64,000 nucleotides of DNA from Mytilisepta virgata (GCA_028015205.1 CM051518.1:31028001-31092000), one strand, 5' to 3'. Positions 54,401 to 63,415 are shown, counted from the first letter of the stretch. The notes: a model not told the origin generated them from the letters alone. Numbers and translations: made by a program.

Positions 54401-54664
54401 AATACATGTGTTTACAGGCTTTCCAAACCTGAAAATCAAAGAGAAAATGTTAATAAGAATGATGAAAAAACAATTCACAATGTTATTGATGTACCAGAAA
54501 ATTTGTCAAAAACTTTCAGAAACAGGATTGATGTTCCAGATAGCAAGGGTGAGGATTACAATACTGTTGTTAATTTGCCAGAGGGTGTGGACCAAATGGA
54601 TCTTCACATTGTGAACTTGGATTCAGCTGATAAAGATGTTTATCTGTTTTTTTTTGTTGAGTAG
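45452..54664 (+). CDS. Very large C2H2 zinc-finger protein, 3070 residues, single coding exon
   Basis: Likely a nuclear nucleic-acid-binding protein; target unknown and I do not recognise an orthologue. ATG at 45452 is the first in frame, following AAAAAAGAAA. Fingers fall in clusters: residues 85-195, 216-332, 384-500, 516-646, 1163-1285, 1579-1695, 1789-1868, 1998-2140 and 2357-2407, about 35 in all. Five of these regions start with a related four-finger module whose second finger reads CxxCGxG. Between clusters are long polar, Ser/Thr/Lys/Asn-rich stretches likely to be disordered. Basic patches that could be nuclear signals include PKKRKYKKHQKK (about 666), RKSTRKRK (about 1460) and KGKRKNRD (about 2947). 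The C-terminus, after 2410, has no finger and contains an acidic run (DEDDDVDVDSGE, about 2587). Linkers are mostly not TGEKP, so this is not a KRAB-type array. The 9.2-kb uninterrupted frame argues it is real. Confidence 0.93.
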   Translation: MDLEISDESSSNYGSIIQRASIIPVEEGVHFKKNPSKMTESTATEMLEELSSNDTHEQDNNISKIKTAVKDSDKMTDNTVNSGSFQCFECLEVFQNLSSLINHLFEHPKSNPMMCNHCGTGFINASQKQIHKARKNNQYEEMPFECDQCAMGFTTQYLLNFHKEGHKNANFLSCDICEKNFSSDAHAYVKHCRVHTNSKEKSPHHQRVPVCKDAVFSCSVCCLKYKTPSALFVHLKSHPGFRTYICFQCGMGFDNLDTYERRKHKDDHQKDEKYSDYQCKICKEGFLNSDLLLLHEYVHSKKNLFECYACRQDFKNGHNLYFHLYDPKVRCKAITSGNHNSEEMNITTINADSFDNGGDYGVPLSCIDISTMSTGLIQRHRKDVFKCDYCEEEFTIFERLFFHLKAHGYKNFDICSVCGLGVKTELKLMKHKLYHNTQDEEFLYQCNICDMEFLYLDLLTLHVNVTHKGKSILYCEKCDKGFDLKGEYIKHFSGSMHTALKRRQKDVSLKYKHRKYNCNFCSQVFQCRKYVAVHVASHHFLTCHICKMKFKTLTEFKSHKKEHIEDYPFKCRFCENIYGDENSLIHHINIHIKRQDKEFHVCTVCSRQFKDKQKLEEHKQDHNYKFCRNCGCKQSLNVDFQEHLKKCKTGKADLEENSENELEEVPKKRKYKKHQKKTNLKTVYVEGFLEKIYSNHKLKTIEIRNRKQALELVNDSDNIPSYDSNSPSSLNTIEPTEKSILLDNVDTEHNLSEKFHAQTKNKGISNAATRETRSENVAFILDNEEANKSFAEQNEINLNSRKENNDSVETEVKHSMLNQCAITDKTNYQKSPVAHVNDLFSGKENSYSHNVIDKKEADNTPKKGIESVKIPSDIRCNDSSQKPFILPLIKDGQIQCLLQYKLPDLMNLPKQIQTSSLSTSIPSMSICSKSKQSISLLPHSLCETSHLKIPDAEKTEESPKKMKNSDTANTGNLFSETMNSDINSGIAQTKIGKQDADISKKFPCGKETSKILESEQNLHGDQEGMETVIITVNGERDVESLDIKSFIYPDSKENSLDSKPSHSIDCFDNENEKKILEKTTASPMKSNHPPWKVKFTKSKKGFKSKIRNKSEEEEHHPFSTDPLDVKAGQAKDQTNKSREENLKANVDPSTLTLDSNQSEDNEEVFICSQCDVKFSKYNHLIIHLFAFHKGVKPFICLTCGFGYLFNYGKDFKRKSRDHMQKHENENYPYKCGEKNCCQQFQNKKLKNLHTNMEHLNKSFLRCDLCDLDFQNYGQFTQPYFNHYKICVKELMGSIKEKPSSVRKSNQFENQRQDDSNSAENNQVKRKNEMQSDDNTQHATKVHIDIDLKNQQTDEKNYTQKNQIDFDVENNSAGTDNTQLLRNLHTIDIELHSHSVIRNVTQEKQKNYAVNSKLADGIHTQNCQPPAIKARNKSSMEYTKKMYTKIQEDTTVREPVSTTERKSTRKRKASSKMVDFLEMKPKWARRVISTAEDKKCIETGTKISRKTKKNGKNITSYCKKTQDKKEAVLNEEKALEDDKVEVIMTKANAILEEVKKMFPPPDLLDFGIKIAEPGPVRNNGIFSCEICLNRFSSYQKLILHLTDHRGLIPLICLACGAGNNLSSHKGPIWKKNHLQKHQSEKLSYTCQVCSEKFAHSEFLDLHSKTHKGRQVLFCEHCGKDFAVGGFYRSHIKENHCPKLRKQTRINSIRENQISSINGLSSNENEATTGKNGDKGSHCSGEHNGGLKTSQNIKQERKMRTDEKMKKFNLLNNKFAKARNILTKQSVQKGINCQICKRFLKFGSIICEHSKSDYYKNAYICQTCGKIFSDKKSLSLHTKRKHSLKSLHCKICGSSFAMEVDYIKHLKVIHGKPLNEHMNFETNETVQDHTYMEKEMEIPIITNEMRFVPSVPSLIKSNLGISSFGLSSTSNYGDSSRHQVKIRSADFVIESNTNTSNQTLNTLSDSNNTDVPKVIQITPPDFNNVERAKDFIIKQGNKNICRLCGKILHSRRPYHWKLHLLIHHGEKKYICSICNKGFGTERALRSHVGTVHQHQETKCKFCGKILTSRKGMNRHLKRVHKMEYVPEKNIQCYHCNECFSSLKDLAEHRLIYHSKFKCEICGQFLASSRGLRKHKERIHQKITQKNILHKTDHHMKSISKSFEENQKVETWEAVSSIQHILKESPNKNVNSQQSPKVTIPLSSYYNTVAQQKVKSDNKTSTFVSLSPKRSLLQSHKVTLLSENKSLVSELKYVTPEKSSVSKSGTKSIQGAKNRSVSSCLDTTLSPSRTVPGSSSSNLFVPLEISATSSENFHQTVITDNDTVLEKSEPTKEMTSNMEDPSAVFGANLNENDVSTDEFFVCDECGRFCFNANALATHKRAYHNKKKFNCNFCGTVVNNINEASRHRQKYHKKIKYNSWCFTEVVSPKKLVPGSNSSYLKESLHMNMERNTYTLSNSAKHESQSDFLTIGEDKNVPIAIVENNSSGKEHFTVPLVNQKDVTEGHTQNQTLQDETILDNTVGEILIDKQDVDRDDSLGLGNFNRISDERVDEYLMDKNFETNSTNLNVEHTELQQLHTPSSNYDQNLDEDDDVDVDSGENGLENKGYRTLDMLDECQESIRDQENLAQTERKDEDCSKECFIYTATKVDFSPVKIDNMAASTDQMQIDKKSLVKNEIIMKPSIIVEDISALDKTSKTNAFTEKDKEETLTLKKKSTSNVSVSNNDKILQKYKSELHTISKQHLQLDKSTVMSKAQSIYKQNASADISSVTSKAKNLPKQYVPVENPDVTSKPGFITKGLLQTAALNKETPDSSTKMCLSVETTPLKNKTRVSNVNKKTKTLISSVQDSSIQCDPLDISPVKRTHKSLANKESKYKYVNKKQTDNSSIKCKPIGTCRSPILSEKAQSLHVPSLHDEENIENELMENSIIEGKCDKAVQTDDTNVSFLEENSKGKRKNRDMFGEPNKRIRSKTRTECIIRKICNKDTLQNTCVYRLSKPENQRENVNKNDEKTIHNVIDVPENLSKTFRNRIDVPDSKGEDYNTVVNLPEGVDQMDLHIVNLDSADKDVYLFFFVE

Positions 54665-55031
54665 AAAAACTGTAATAGAACTTGTATGGTTTTTTAAGTA
54701 TTGAAATTGTTATATTTGGTTAATCAAGAAACAAACGTATGATAAATAATATTATCTGTTAATTTATAAAGTATACTACAGCAACTGTACAAAATTACTT
54801 TAACCATTTTGCAAACTATTACACACCCTTGGTTGATTCCTCTTTAAAAAATATATTGAGTCTTGTCAGCCTTTGACAAAAATTACAGAAAGGAGGAATT
54901 AGAAAAAATCTTAAAGTAAACTTATTTGGTTTAATTTGTCTATTTGACCTTTTGTTAAAGAAGCTGTAAAATCAGTCATTGTCCCCAACAAACGCGAGCA
55001 TTTCAAGGGATATAGTAATAGTATCTGTCCG
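54665..55031 (+). other. 3' flank of the zinc-finger gene
   Basis: AT-rich, presumably 3' UTR at first. I saw no canonical AATAAA signal before the SINE. Confidence 0.4.
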
Positions 55032-55381
55032 TCTACCCCCAAGACCGAGTGCGGAAGGTCGCGGGTTCGATCCCCCGCCGGGTCAAACCAAAGACATTAA
55101 AATTGGTATTTGCTGCTTCTCCGCCAAGCGTGCGGCATCTAGGAGTAAGAGCAAAGACTGGTTGGCTCGGAGTCAGTATAATGTGTCCGAGTGAGGTGAT
55201 ATGTCTTCCTGGGGACAGTTACTTCGTGAGCTAGCACATTAAAAATCCGACTTAGCGTGTCGGTCTAGTACAAAGCAGGGATCATATTTATTATCATATC
55301 AACATGTTCTCGTCCTGATATGCACCTGGCTACCACTGGACGTTAAACAATAATTCATCCATCCATCTACCCCCAAGACCG
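55032..55381 (+). mobile_element. SINE, MetaSINE-like, with 16-bp target duplication
   Basis: TCTACCCCCAAGACCG occurs at 55032-55047 and again at 55366-55381 and brackets the element. Inside are a tRNA-like box B (GGGTTCGATCCCCCG, about 55066), then CTTCTCCGCCAAGCGTGCGG, GGCTCGGAGTCAGTATAATG and GTCTTCCTGGGGACAG, a conserved central region as in MetaSINEs. The tail is GGACGTTAAACAATAA then (TTCATCC)n. The tRNA-like head is cut short just upstream of box B, so box A is missing. Family assignment is from memory. Confidence 0.8.
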
Positions 55382-55724
55382 TTAATGCAACTCCTCTGAA
55401 ACTGTTTGACAGAATGATTGTTTGCCATCATATGTAGTAGATCATATATCACCATTTTATACGGGAGTAATTTTTTTTTTTTTTTGGGGGGGGGGGGGGG
55501 GAGTATTGCAGTATTGACCTCTTGTTAATGCAGGTCCTCTGAAACTGTTTGACAGAAAACTTTTAAACTTCAAAATATTGTTTGCAATAATATGTTAGTT
55601 GATCATATTATATCGCCATTCCGATTTGACAATTTTTACGGGAGTTGTGTGACTGACCATTTTTGGGGGATATTGCAACAATCTAATTGTATAAGTCTAT
55701 ACATATTGATAGGGGACATTTCGC

Positions 55725-56335
55725 TACTGCGTATGAATCTCTTGTATATATTTGGATTTGTTTCTTGAAATAGACAATGAGAGACATTTGAAGACAAAAC
55801 TTTATGACAAACCTGATGACTTCAACTTTCCTATTGTTTACTTTCCCTTCTTGAGTAGCAATATACCAGCATCGCCTGCATATGGCGTCTACGTTTCTCA
55901 GCTTATCCGATATTCAAGGGCATTCATGAGTTACCATGACTTTTGACAAAGAGGATTACTGCTGTTGCAGTAGCTGCTTAACCAGGTTAAGGATAAGTTT
56001 GTCATCACTTAGGAGATTTTACGGTCGATGTTACGAATTGATTGAAAGGTACAGTGTTCGAATATCGAAGATGATGTTGTACCTATTCCCACTGCCGTAA
56101 CATTTCATGTGCCTCCACCGATTTGTGACCACCACCGGATTGACTTTGTTGAACCTCTTGATGGGTGTGGTATACAGAGCAGAAACTACTTACCCTTGTG
56201 AAGCACCTTGGTTTACTCCTGGTTTTTATATTTGTTAATTGTTAGATTTCAGTATTTGTTGTGCTTATGGTTCATTTGTCTTACCAGGTTTATGTGTCAG
56301 ATGGATTGCATTTTTTCATTTGCTCCTTAGGTATA
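55725..56335 (+). pseudogene. 3' remnant of a reverse-transcriptase-type element
   Basis: 55745-55946 reads DLFLEIDNERHLKTKLYDKP, then FPFLSSNIPASPAYGVYVSQ LIRYSRA-like text, a C-terminal sequence I recall next to reverse transcriptases in bivalve and lancelet genomes. After a stop, RRFYGRCYELIERYSV (56010-56060) continues in the same protein context. A conserved 3' tail follows (CATTTCATGTGCC, CCGATTTGTGACC, GAAACTACTTACCCTTG). Inactive; family uncertain. Confidence 0.6.
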
Positions 56336-56379
56336 TTTGCCCTCTTCATCAATATGACAGTTTTATGCAATATTATGAC

Positions 56380-57690
56380 CATCTTCTCTGAAACCACTGA
56401 GCATATTGGAACCAAACTTTGCAGCAATGATACATAAAAGGTCCTTTTACAGAATTTTAGCCGATGACCTAGCAAACAGCCAGACCTCGTTTAACCAAAA
56501 TTCCCTGAATGATCTTAATTACTCATAAATTGGAACCAAACCTGATAGCAACAGTCCTTAGCAGGTCTTCTTGTAGAGTTCCATACGATAATTCAAACAC
56601 CAAACCAAGATGACCGTCACGGCCAAATTTAGCCTATGAGAATTTCACTTAAAAGACCTTTTGTTTGAACCATTGAAGCATTTTATTCTTTTGGTGTTCA
56701 GGTAATGTCCAGGTGAGCAATACAGACCCTTAGTTTAGTAGTTTATGAGTTATGACCGCATCCTTTAATTTAAAAATCTCATCTGAAACAACTGGGTCAG
56801 GATGAAATTTTGTTCAAATGGTCTTGGGGAGTTCCATTTCCTTGGGAAAATAAAATTACAAAATATCCTCTGAAACAGACCTGATACTAATGTGGCTGCA
56901 ATTCCTAAAATAAAAAGAAAAGTCAGTTAAAATATATTGAAACAAATCTTCTCTTCTGAAACTACTAGTACAATTTAGTGGAATGGTCTTTTGTTGGTCC
57001 CATTTCAAAATTGTGTGAGGCCCTTACTAAGGGGGTTAAGACCTGGTACATTTAGTAATGTGTCCGCCTTTGCTAAAATTAGAAAAATCAGTAAAATAAT
57101 TTCAAGACATTTTCAATGAATATGGCTGCTGTTAAAAGGAAAAACCACAAAGTAATATTGAAAAATCTTCTCATCTAAAATTAGTCCTTTTTTCTCTTTC
57201 AAAATTGTGTACGGATCAATATGGCAACTGTTTCGAAAAATAGAAAAATCAACTCAAAAAAATATTTAAAAATCTCATCTAAAGGTACTATGGCAATTAA
57301 GATAACAATTTTGTGAGATCATTTCTTTTAAAAAATATACCCTGGAGTCTGAATATTGATTTCAATACTAAAAATAGTAAAATCGGCAAAAATATCTAAA
57401 ATTCTATCTGAAACTACTGGTCCTAAGGTAGTCCCTATCAAAATTGTATCTTTGCATTCAACCAGAATGACTGTTTTTAAAACAAATTATCTGAAAAAAA
57501 TTGAATTTGTTTACAATTAATTAGACCAAACTTTCTTGAAGTAGTCCTTAAGTGATCAAAATTATGTTCTAAGAACCCTGTCCAGACTGCACACCAATAT
57601 GGCCTGTTTTAATGAAAAAAAAAATAGCAAATAGTAACAATGAGCTGCTTAAACAGTTAACGGTGAGCGATAATGTCTTATAGGAACCTG
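56380..57690 (+). mobile_element. Very degenerate family A sequence
   Basis: CTCTGAAACCACTGAGC, GGAACCAAACTTTGCAGCAATG, CCAAGATGACCGTCACGG and GGTGAGCAATACAGACCC (about 56712) are recognisable, then further worn paragraphs with CTGAAACTACTGG to GGTGAGCGATAATGTC near 57662. Possibly two copies. Confidence 0.55.
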
Positions 57691-57789
57691 TAAGAAATAA
57701 TTCAGCCATTAATAGTTGAACCGCCGAAAATTTTACTTCTTTGAAACTTGAGCCAGTTTAAAGAAATGCAGGCAGCAAGGGTATTTACA

Positions 57790-58045
57790 TGCAGGGGATG
57801 GATGCTTTGTACTAGATCGACATGCTAAGCATAATTTCACGAGGTAACAGTCGGCTGCATGAAGACCTATCACCCCATCCTTACACATGCTGACTCCGAG
57901 CCACACAGTCATTTGCTCATACTACTACTAGACGCCTCGTGCTTGACGGAGAAGCAGCACATACCAGCTGTAATGTATTTGGTTTGCCCCGTCCGGAAGT
58001 CGGACCCGCCACATTCCGAGCACGAGATCACCGACGCGGTTACAT
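57790..58045 (-). mobile_element. SINE, MetaSINE-like, minus strand
   Basis: On the minus strand it has a degenerate box B (GCGGGTCCGACTTCCGG), CAAACCAAATACATTA, GCTGCTTCTCCGTCAAGC, GTGTGGCTCGGAGTCAGCAT and GGTCTTCATGCAGCCGAC, matching 55060-55225 segment by segment, ending in a GGATGGATGC-type tail on the plus strand side. Older than the copy at 55032. Short ORFs across it are not genes. Confidence 0.7.
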
Positions 58046-58259
58046 GGAGATGATCCATGATAAAAAAAAAATTGCCCTTTCCCTAATCACCAACCAGGTA
58101 CTGCTGTTATGGTCGTTGATTGGCACTGGAATAGGACCACTTTCCTTTTTTTCACTAGCTCCATTACCATTCTTTTTATCTTAACAATCAAGAACTACAT
58201 TGAGGCAGTCGGAAACAACAGCTATCCCCGAACTCCCCACATGTCGTATCTCTGTGCAC

Positions 58260-59344
58260 CTTTCTCACAATCGTGTCTTTGAAATCAGATCCAATTTTGG
58301 GAAAATCAAAATTCTAAAACCTTACTGCGAATCTGCATACAGTGTATGACAATACTGTAGAGAAATAAAATGCATAAAATGGAAAAGTTAGGAGCTGAGG
58401 TCACAAGCTAAAATACTAAATTTTCGAAATTCGTCCCTTGTTAGAACTTTTAAAAATCAAAATACTTAAATCTTATTGCGACTCTACATACAGTGTCTGA
58501 CAATAATGTATTTAACATAAATGCATGAATTTAAAAATGAGAGGGGTTTAGGTCACAAGCTTAAATTCACAATTTTTTAAATCTGACCCTTGTGGGCCCC
58601 AATTTTTTAAAATCAAAATTTGACGTGGGCAGCATGACAGGTGTCCTGCAGGAAACAGAGACTGCTTACTCTTCCGGAGCATCTGAGTCTACTCCCATTT
58701 TTTTGTGGGGTCCATGTTCATGTGTTTTTAGTTTTTAATTGTTAGCGCATGTATTGTTTCGGTTTTGTCTTCGTTTTTCTCCGGAGTTTGTCAGTTGTTT
58801 CTATTTTCCCCTTTCGAATATCCCTTATATTTCTTGACTTTATTTCTAAAACCTTACTGCGCATAAAAATACAGGATGTGACAATAATGTATAGAAATTA
58901 AGTACATGCAGTCAAAAATTAATGAAAGAGGGGTTTACGTCACAAGCTTAAATCCTAATTTTCAAAATTCGACCCCTGTGGACCCCAATTTTGAAAATTA
59001 AAAATTCTAAAACCTTATTGCGCATCTTCATACAGATGTAACAATACTGTAAAGACATTAAATGCATGACGTCAAAAATAAAAGAGCAGTTTAGGTCACA
59101 AGCTTAAATTCCCAATTTTCGAAATTCGACCTCTGTGGGCCTCAATTTTCGGAAATTAAAATTCTAAAACCTTATTGTCCATCTACATACAGTATGTGAC
59201 AATACTATATAGAAATTCAATGCATGAGGTTGAAAATGAGCGAGGCGTTTAGGTCACAAGAAAGTGTGACGAACGGACGGACATACCGGACAGACGGACG
59301 AGGGCGATAACAAAAATCCCCAAACTTCTTCGAAGTGCGGGGAT
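58260..59344 (-). mobile_element. Family D element, minus strand
   Basis: The leading hairpin is 59316-59344 (ATCCCCAAACTTC against GAAGTGCGGGGAT, 11 of 13 paired). Inside it is a GACGAACGGACGGACATACC-type microsatellite (59267-59300). The body holds five or six units with AAACCTTATTGCGCATC, CATACAGTATGTGACAATA and TTTAGGTCACAAGCTTAAAT. Confidence 0.75.
58622..58850 (+). repeat. Reverse-transcriptase-element tail inserted in family D
   Basis: CTGCTTACTCTTCCGGAGCA, CTACTCCCATTTTTTTGTGG, TTAGTTTTTAATTGTTAGC and TTTCTCCGGAGTTTGTCAG resemble the tail after 61145. It interrupts the D units; on both sides the AAACCTTA unit continues. Confidence 0.5.
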
Positions 59345-59789
59345 AATTATATGCTTTATCATTAATAAGTTAGTCTTCTACCTCCAAATGTCGTGTATTG
59401 TGGCGATATAGGTCAATTGTTAAGGATTTTGTGTGACTTCTCCCAAAGTGATATTTGAGTAGTAAGAAAACATTTAGTAACCTATTTGTTAGGTATTATT
59501 AGCAAATCTTAGAGAAAACATACCAGACTGTCTCGAAAGATTTTGGGATTCGTTAGTCGACGTTTTGAAGTGAAATAAATGTAGCAGAAAATGATCCTAC
59601 TCTCTTAATCCAGGTGAGCTATTCGTGATACTGGGAGTTTCTATTTTAGGATAGTACAAATTTTGAATTTCATTGTTCTAAACACTAACATTAAAACTAA
59701 AAGTGTCTTTACACTATATTTATTCAGCCAATACAGATTTATACAACGAACCTGCTTGCCAAACTACAACTAAGTATATCTGTCTGTCG

Positions 59790-60395
59790 ACAATTCACAT
59801 TTTAATCTTCTCCTCTGAAACCGCTTGGAACAAAACTTGGCAGCAATGGTCCTTAGGTAGTCCTCTTTCAGAATTGTATCCGATGTCCCCGTCCGTCGTC
59901 CAAGATGGCCGCCAGAGCCGAACATAGTTTAACATAGGACCTTATGGGAAATTTACTGAAACATCATCTTGTGTGAAACCGCTTGGCGAATTGGAACAAA
60001 TCTTGGCAGCAACGGTCCTTAGGTGGTCCTCTTTTAGAATTATAACTGATGACCCGCCCGTCATCCAAGATGGCTGCCAGAGCCGAACATAGTTTAACAT
60101 AGGCCCCTATGGGAAATTTACTTAAAGATCTCCTTGTCTGAAACCACCTGGCCAATTGGAACAAAACTAGGCAGCAATGGTCCTTAGGTTGTCCTCTTTC
60201 AGAATTATATCCGATGTCCACCATTCAAGATGGCTGCCAGAGCGGAACTTAGTTTAAAATAGGACCTAATGGGAAAGTTCACTGAAAGATCTTCTTGTTT
60301 GTAACCAGTGGGACAAATGGAACTTGACAGCAAAGTTCCATGTCGCCAGTCAAGATGGACATAGTCCAGGTGAGCGATACAGGCTCCTGTGAGAC
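59790..60395 (+). mobile_element. Family A element, short copy
   Basis: TCTCCTCTGAAACCGCTTGG, then three paragraphs with GGCAGCAATGGTCCTTAGG, CAAGATGGCCGCCAGAGCCG and TTTAACATAGGACC, ending GGTGAGCGATACAGGCTCCTGTGAG. The hairpin-bearing start is missing or unrecognisable. Confidence 0.75.
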
Positions 60396-60954
60396 AATAG
60401 TGTATGATTTTGTATTTGGTATTGTTCGGATTATGTATTTTGTACAATTAAGTCGTTTTATGTCCCCTTTTCACAGCTCACCCTTTCCATTTATTTTCTT
60501 CGTTTTCTATTCCGTGAGCTTTCAGAATTGATTACACTTTGAAAGATAATGATCGAGGGAGCAAAAGCTAACGTCAGAAATGCCGTCGGAAATTCAAATA
60601 AATCGACATATCCCAAGCAAACAGGGTAATTCATAAAGCAAACATATCTGAAGTCTGTCCGTCTATTGACCATTTACAATTACAACCAAAACTCTACCTA
60701 CTTGGGAATAAGCCACCGTAAATATTGTGCCTTAGATACTGACGTATGATCAGCATGATTGCTGTTACTAAAGAGAGAATGTTCCGTGAAGAACACCTGC
60801 TACTAGAAATATTCAACAAGAAAACGTACTACTGTTTTTTAATTTTATCTACTGGGTTATTTTGTACGAACATTTTAAGTGACACTCTGACAATGATAAT
60901 TACATCCCACTTAACCTTATGTCTGGGACTTATGCAGTTGTAGTGGCATGAATA

Positions 60955-61345
60955 TGCCACTAGTGTAACTGGGGCATATATTTCACGGTCGTCATCAAGA
61001 ATTGATTGACCTTAACAGTGTTCCAATATCTAAGATGAAGTTGGACCTGTTCACACTGTCGAAACATTTCATGTACCTTCGCCGATTTGTGACTTCCTTC
61101 GGATTGACTTTGTTAAACTTCACAAGGGGTGCCGCATACGAAGCATGAACTACTTACGCTTCCGGAGCACCTAGGTTCACTCCCGGATTATATAGGAGTT
61201 CGTGTTGTTCATTGTTTTTTAGTTTTCAGTGTTTATTTGTTGTGCTTGTCGTTGTTTATTTGTCTTCCCGTTTTTATGATTTGTTCCTTATGTATATTTG
61301 TCCTCTTTCTTTTAATTCACCTTGATGAGTGCTTTCATTAGTATG
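60955..61345 (+). pseudogene. Reverse-transcriptase-type element tail, another copy
   Basis: TTTCACGGTCGTCATCAAGA ATTGATTG encodes FHGRHQELID-like text equal in position to 56010-56060, followed by the same tail (CATTTCATGTACC, CCGATTTGTGACTTCC, GAACTACTTACGCTTCCGGA, TTGTTGTGCTTGTCG). Confidence 0.6.
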
Positions 61346-61492
61346 TCAACATTTCACTATCGTTTATTGTTTCTGAGATACAAGGGGTAAAAAGTTAGTA
61401 ATTTTGGTGGAAACATAAAATGTTTGTTTTTCATCCGATTTCTCGTATTACTGTATGTAGATGCGCAATAAGGTTTTTTTATTTTGATTTTT

Positions 61493-62760
61493 AGCTCACC
61501 TCACGAAAGTGAGGGGGGCTTATGTGATACCCCCGGCGTCGGCGTCGGCGTCGGCGTCGGTGTCGGTGTCCTCACCCACTTACAGAAGAATGGTTAAGAC
61601 CCATACACGCTTCTTGACAAATGCCACATCAATCATATTGGTATGGTAGGTGCACCTAATGATGCTAAGCACAATGCATGCTTCGGATGCTGGCTCTGAC
61701 CTATATTTTCCGCATGAATGAACACTTACAGAAGAATGGTTAAGATCCATACACACTTACTGACAAGTGCTACATCAATCATATTGGTGTGGTAGGTGCA
61801 CCTAGTGATGCTAAGCACAATGCATGCTTCGGATGCTGGCTCTGACCTATATTTTCCGCATGAATGACCACTTACAGAAGAATGGTTAAAGTCCATTCCT
61901 GGTTACTGACACATGCCACATCAATCATATTGCCATGGTTGGTGCACCTTCGGATGCTAAGCACAATGCATGCTTCGGATGCTGGCTGTGACCTACTTTT
62001 TCCCAATGGATGACCACTTACAGAAGAATGGTTAAAGTCCATTCCTGGTTACTGACAGATGCCACATCAATCATATTGCCGTGGTTGGTGCACCTACAGA
62101 TGCTAAGCACAATGCATGCTTCGGATGCTGGCTGTGACCTACTTTTTCCCAATGGATGACCACTTACAGAAGAATGGTTAAAGTCCATTCCTGGTTACTG
62201 ACACATGCCACATCAATCATATTGCCATGGTTGGTGCACCTACAGATGCTATGCACGATGCATGCTTGGATGCTGGCTGTGACCTACTTTTTCCGGATGG
62301 ATGACCACTTACAGAAGAATGGTTTAAGTCCATTCCCGCTTACTGACACAAGCCACATCAATCATATTGCTATAGCTGTGACCTTCTGCTTCAGCATAGA
62401 TGACCACATCAACATTTTTAGTGTTTTTGAAGTAAGATATTTTTTTTCTGGATGGATGACCACTTACAGACCTAAGAATGGTTAAAGTCCATTCCTGCTT
62501 ACTGACAAGTGCCACATCAACCATATTGGTATGGTAAGTGCACCTAGTGATGCTTAGCACAATGCATGCTTTGGATGCTGGCTGTGTCCTATATTTTTTG
62601 CATGGATGACCACTTACAGAAGAATGGTTAAAGTGCATTCCTGCTAACAGGCAAGTACCACATCAACCAAAGCATCCAGAGATGCTTTGTAAGATGCATG
62701 GTTCAGATGCTGGCTGTGACCTTCTTTTTCTGCATGGATGAGCACTTAAAATTTTGAAAA
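61493..62760 (+). mobile_element. Family E element: hairpin, CGTCGG microsatellite, eight 146-bp units
   Basis: Hairpin 61493-61520 (AGCTCACCTCAC, GAAA loop, GTGAGGGGGGCT; 10 of 12 paired), then GGCGTCGGCGTCGGCGTCGG (61532-61565). CACTTACAGAAGAATGGTTA recurs at 61577, 61723, 61869, 62015, 62161, 62306, 62461 and 62611; the first four intervals are exactly 146. Units share CTGGCTGTGACCTACTTTTT and GCACAATGCATGCTTCGGAT. ORFs over the array are incidental. Confidence 0.85.
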
Positions 62761-62779
62761 GTTCAAGTCAATTACGGCT

Positions 62780-63415
62780 TAGTGATAATAATGCGTTACG
62801 AGATGCGCAATAAGGTTTTATAATTTAGATTTTTAAAAATAGGGGCCCACAGGGGTCGAATTTCGAAAACTGGAAATTTAAACTAAACTCCTTATTAATT
62901 TTTCATTTTATGCCTTTAATTTCTATACAATATTGTCACATGCTGTATGTAGATGCACAATAAGGTTTTAGAAATTTTATTTTACAGGGGTTGTATTTCG
63001 GAAATAGTGAATTTAAGCTTGTGCCTGAAACTCCTCTTTCATTTTTCATTTAGATTTAACAAATTTATTTGTATATATATATATATATAATGTTGTTCTT
63101 TATTTTCTGTAGATATGCGAAAATGTTTGTAATTTTGAAAATCTATTAAGGGATCAAATTTTGGGACCGAAAATGTGAAATTGCTAATTTTGCTTTGTCT
63201 CTGGAAATACTCATTCATTTTTTGTTTCAGTGGTTTCATTTGCTTCACTATGTGTAGATGTGCAATAAGGTTTTTAATTTTGAAATTTGATTCAGGGTTC
63301 CAATTTTCAGACTGAAATTGCTAAATTGCTAATTTTTCACTGTTAATTGTTTTTTTGACTTGTGCAGTGCGAGGATTGACATCGTTTCTGATGGCACCAA
63401 TTTCTAGTTTTGTTT
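62780..63415 (+). repeat. Family D-like units
   Basis: GATGCGCAATAAGGTTTTAT, GGGGCCCACAGGGGTCGAAT, CTATACAATATTGTCACATG, repeated with decay to about 63415 (GGATTGACATCGTTTCTGAT, CCAATTTCTAGTTTT). No leading hairpin. Confidence 0.6.

Noticed and set aside
54990..55090. Candidate tRNA gene
   Set aside because: It has a good box B (GGGTTCGATCCCC) but no box A, no cloverleaf and a target duplication: it is the truncated head of a SINE.
57859..58184. ORFs of 64 and 81 residues
   Set aside because: They cross the minus-strand SINE and have no independent support.
61560..62720. CRISPR-like array of regular repeats
   Set aside because: The whole 146-bp period is repeated with no unique spacers, in a eukaryotic context; it is a satellite core of a hairpin-led element.
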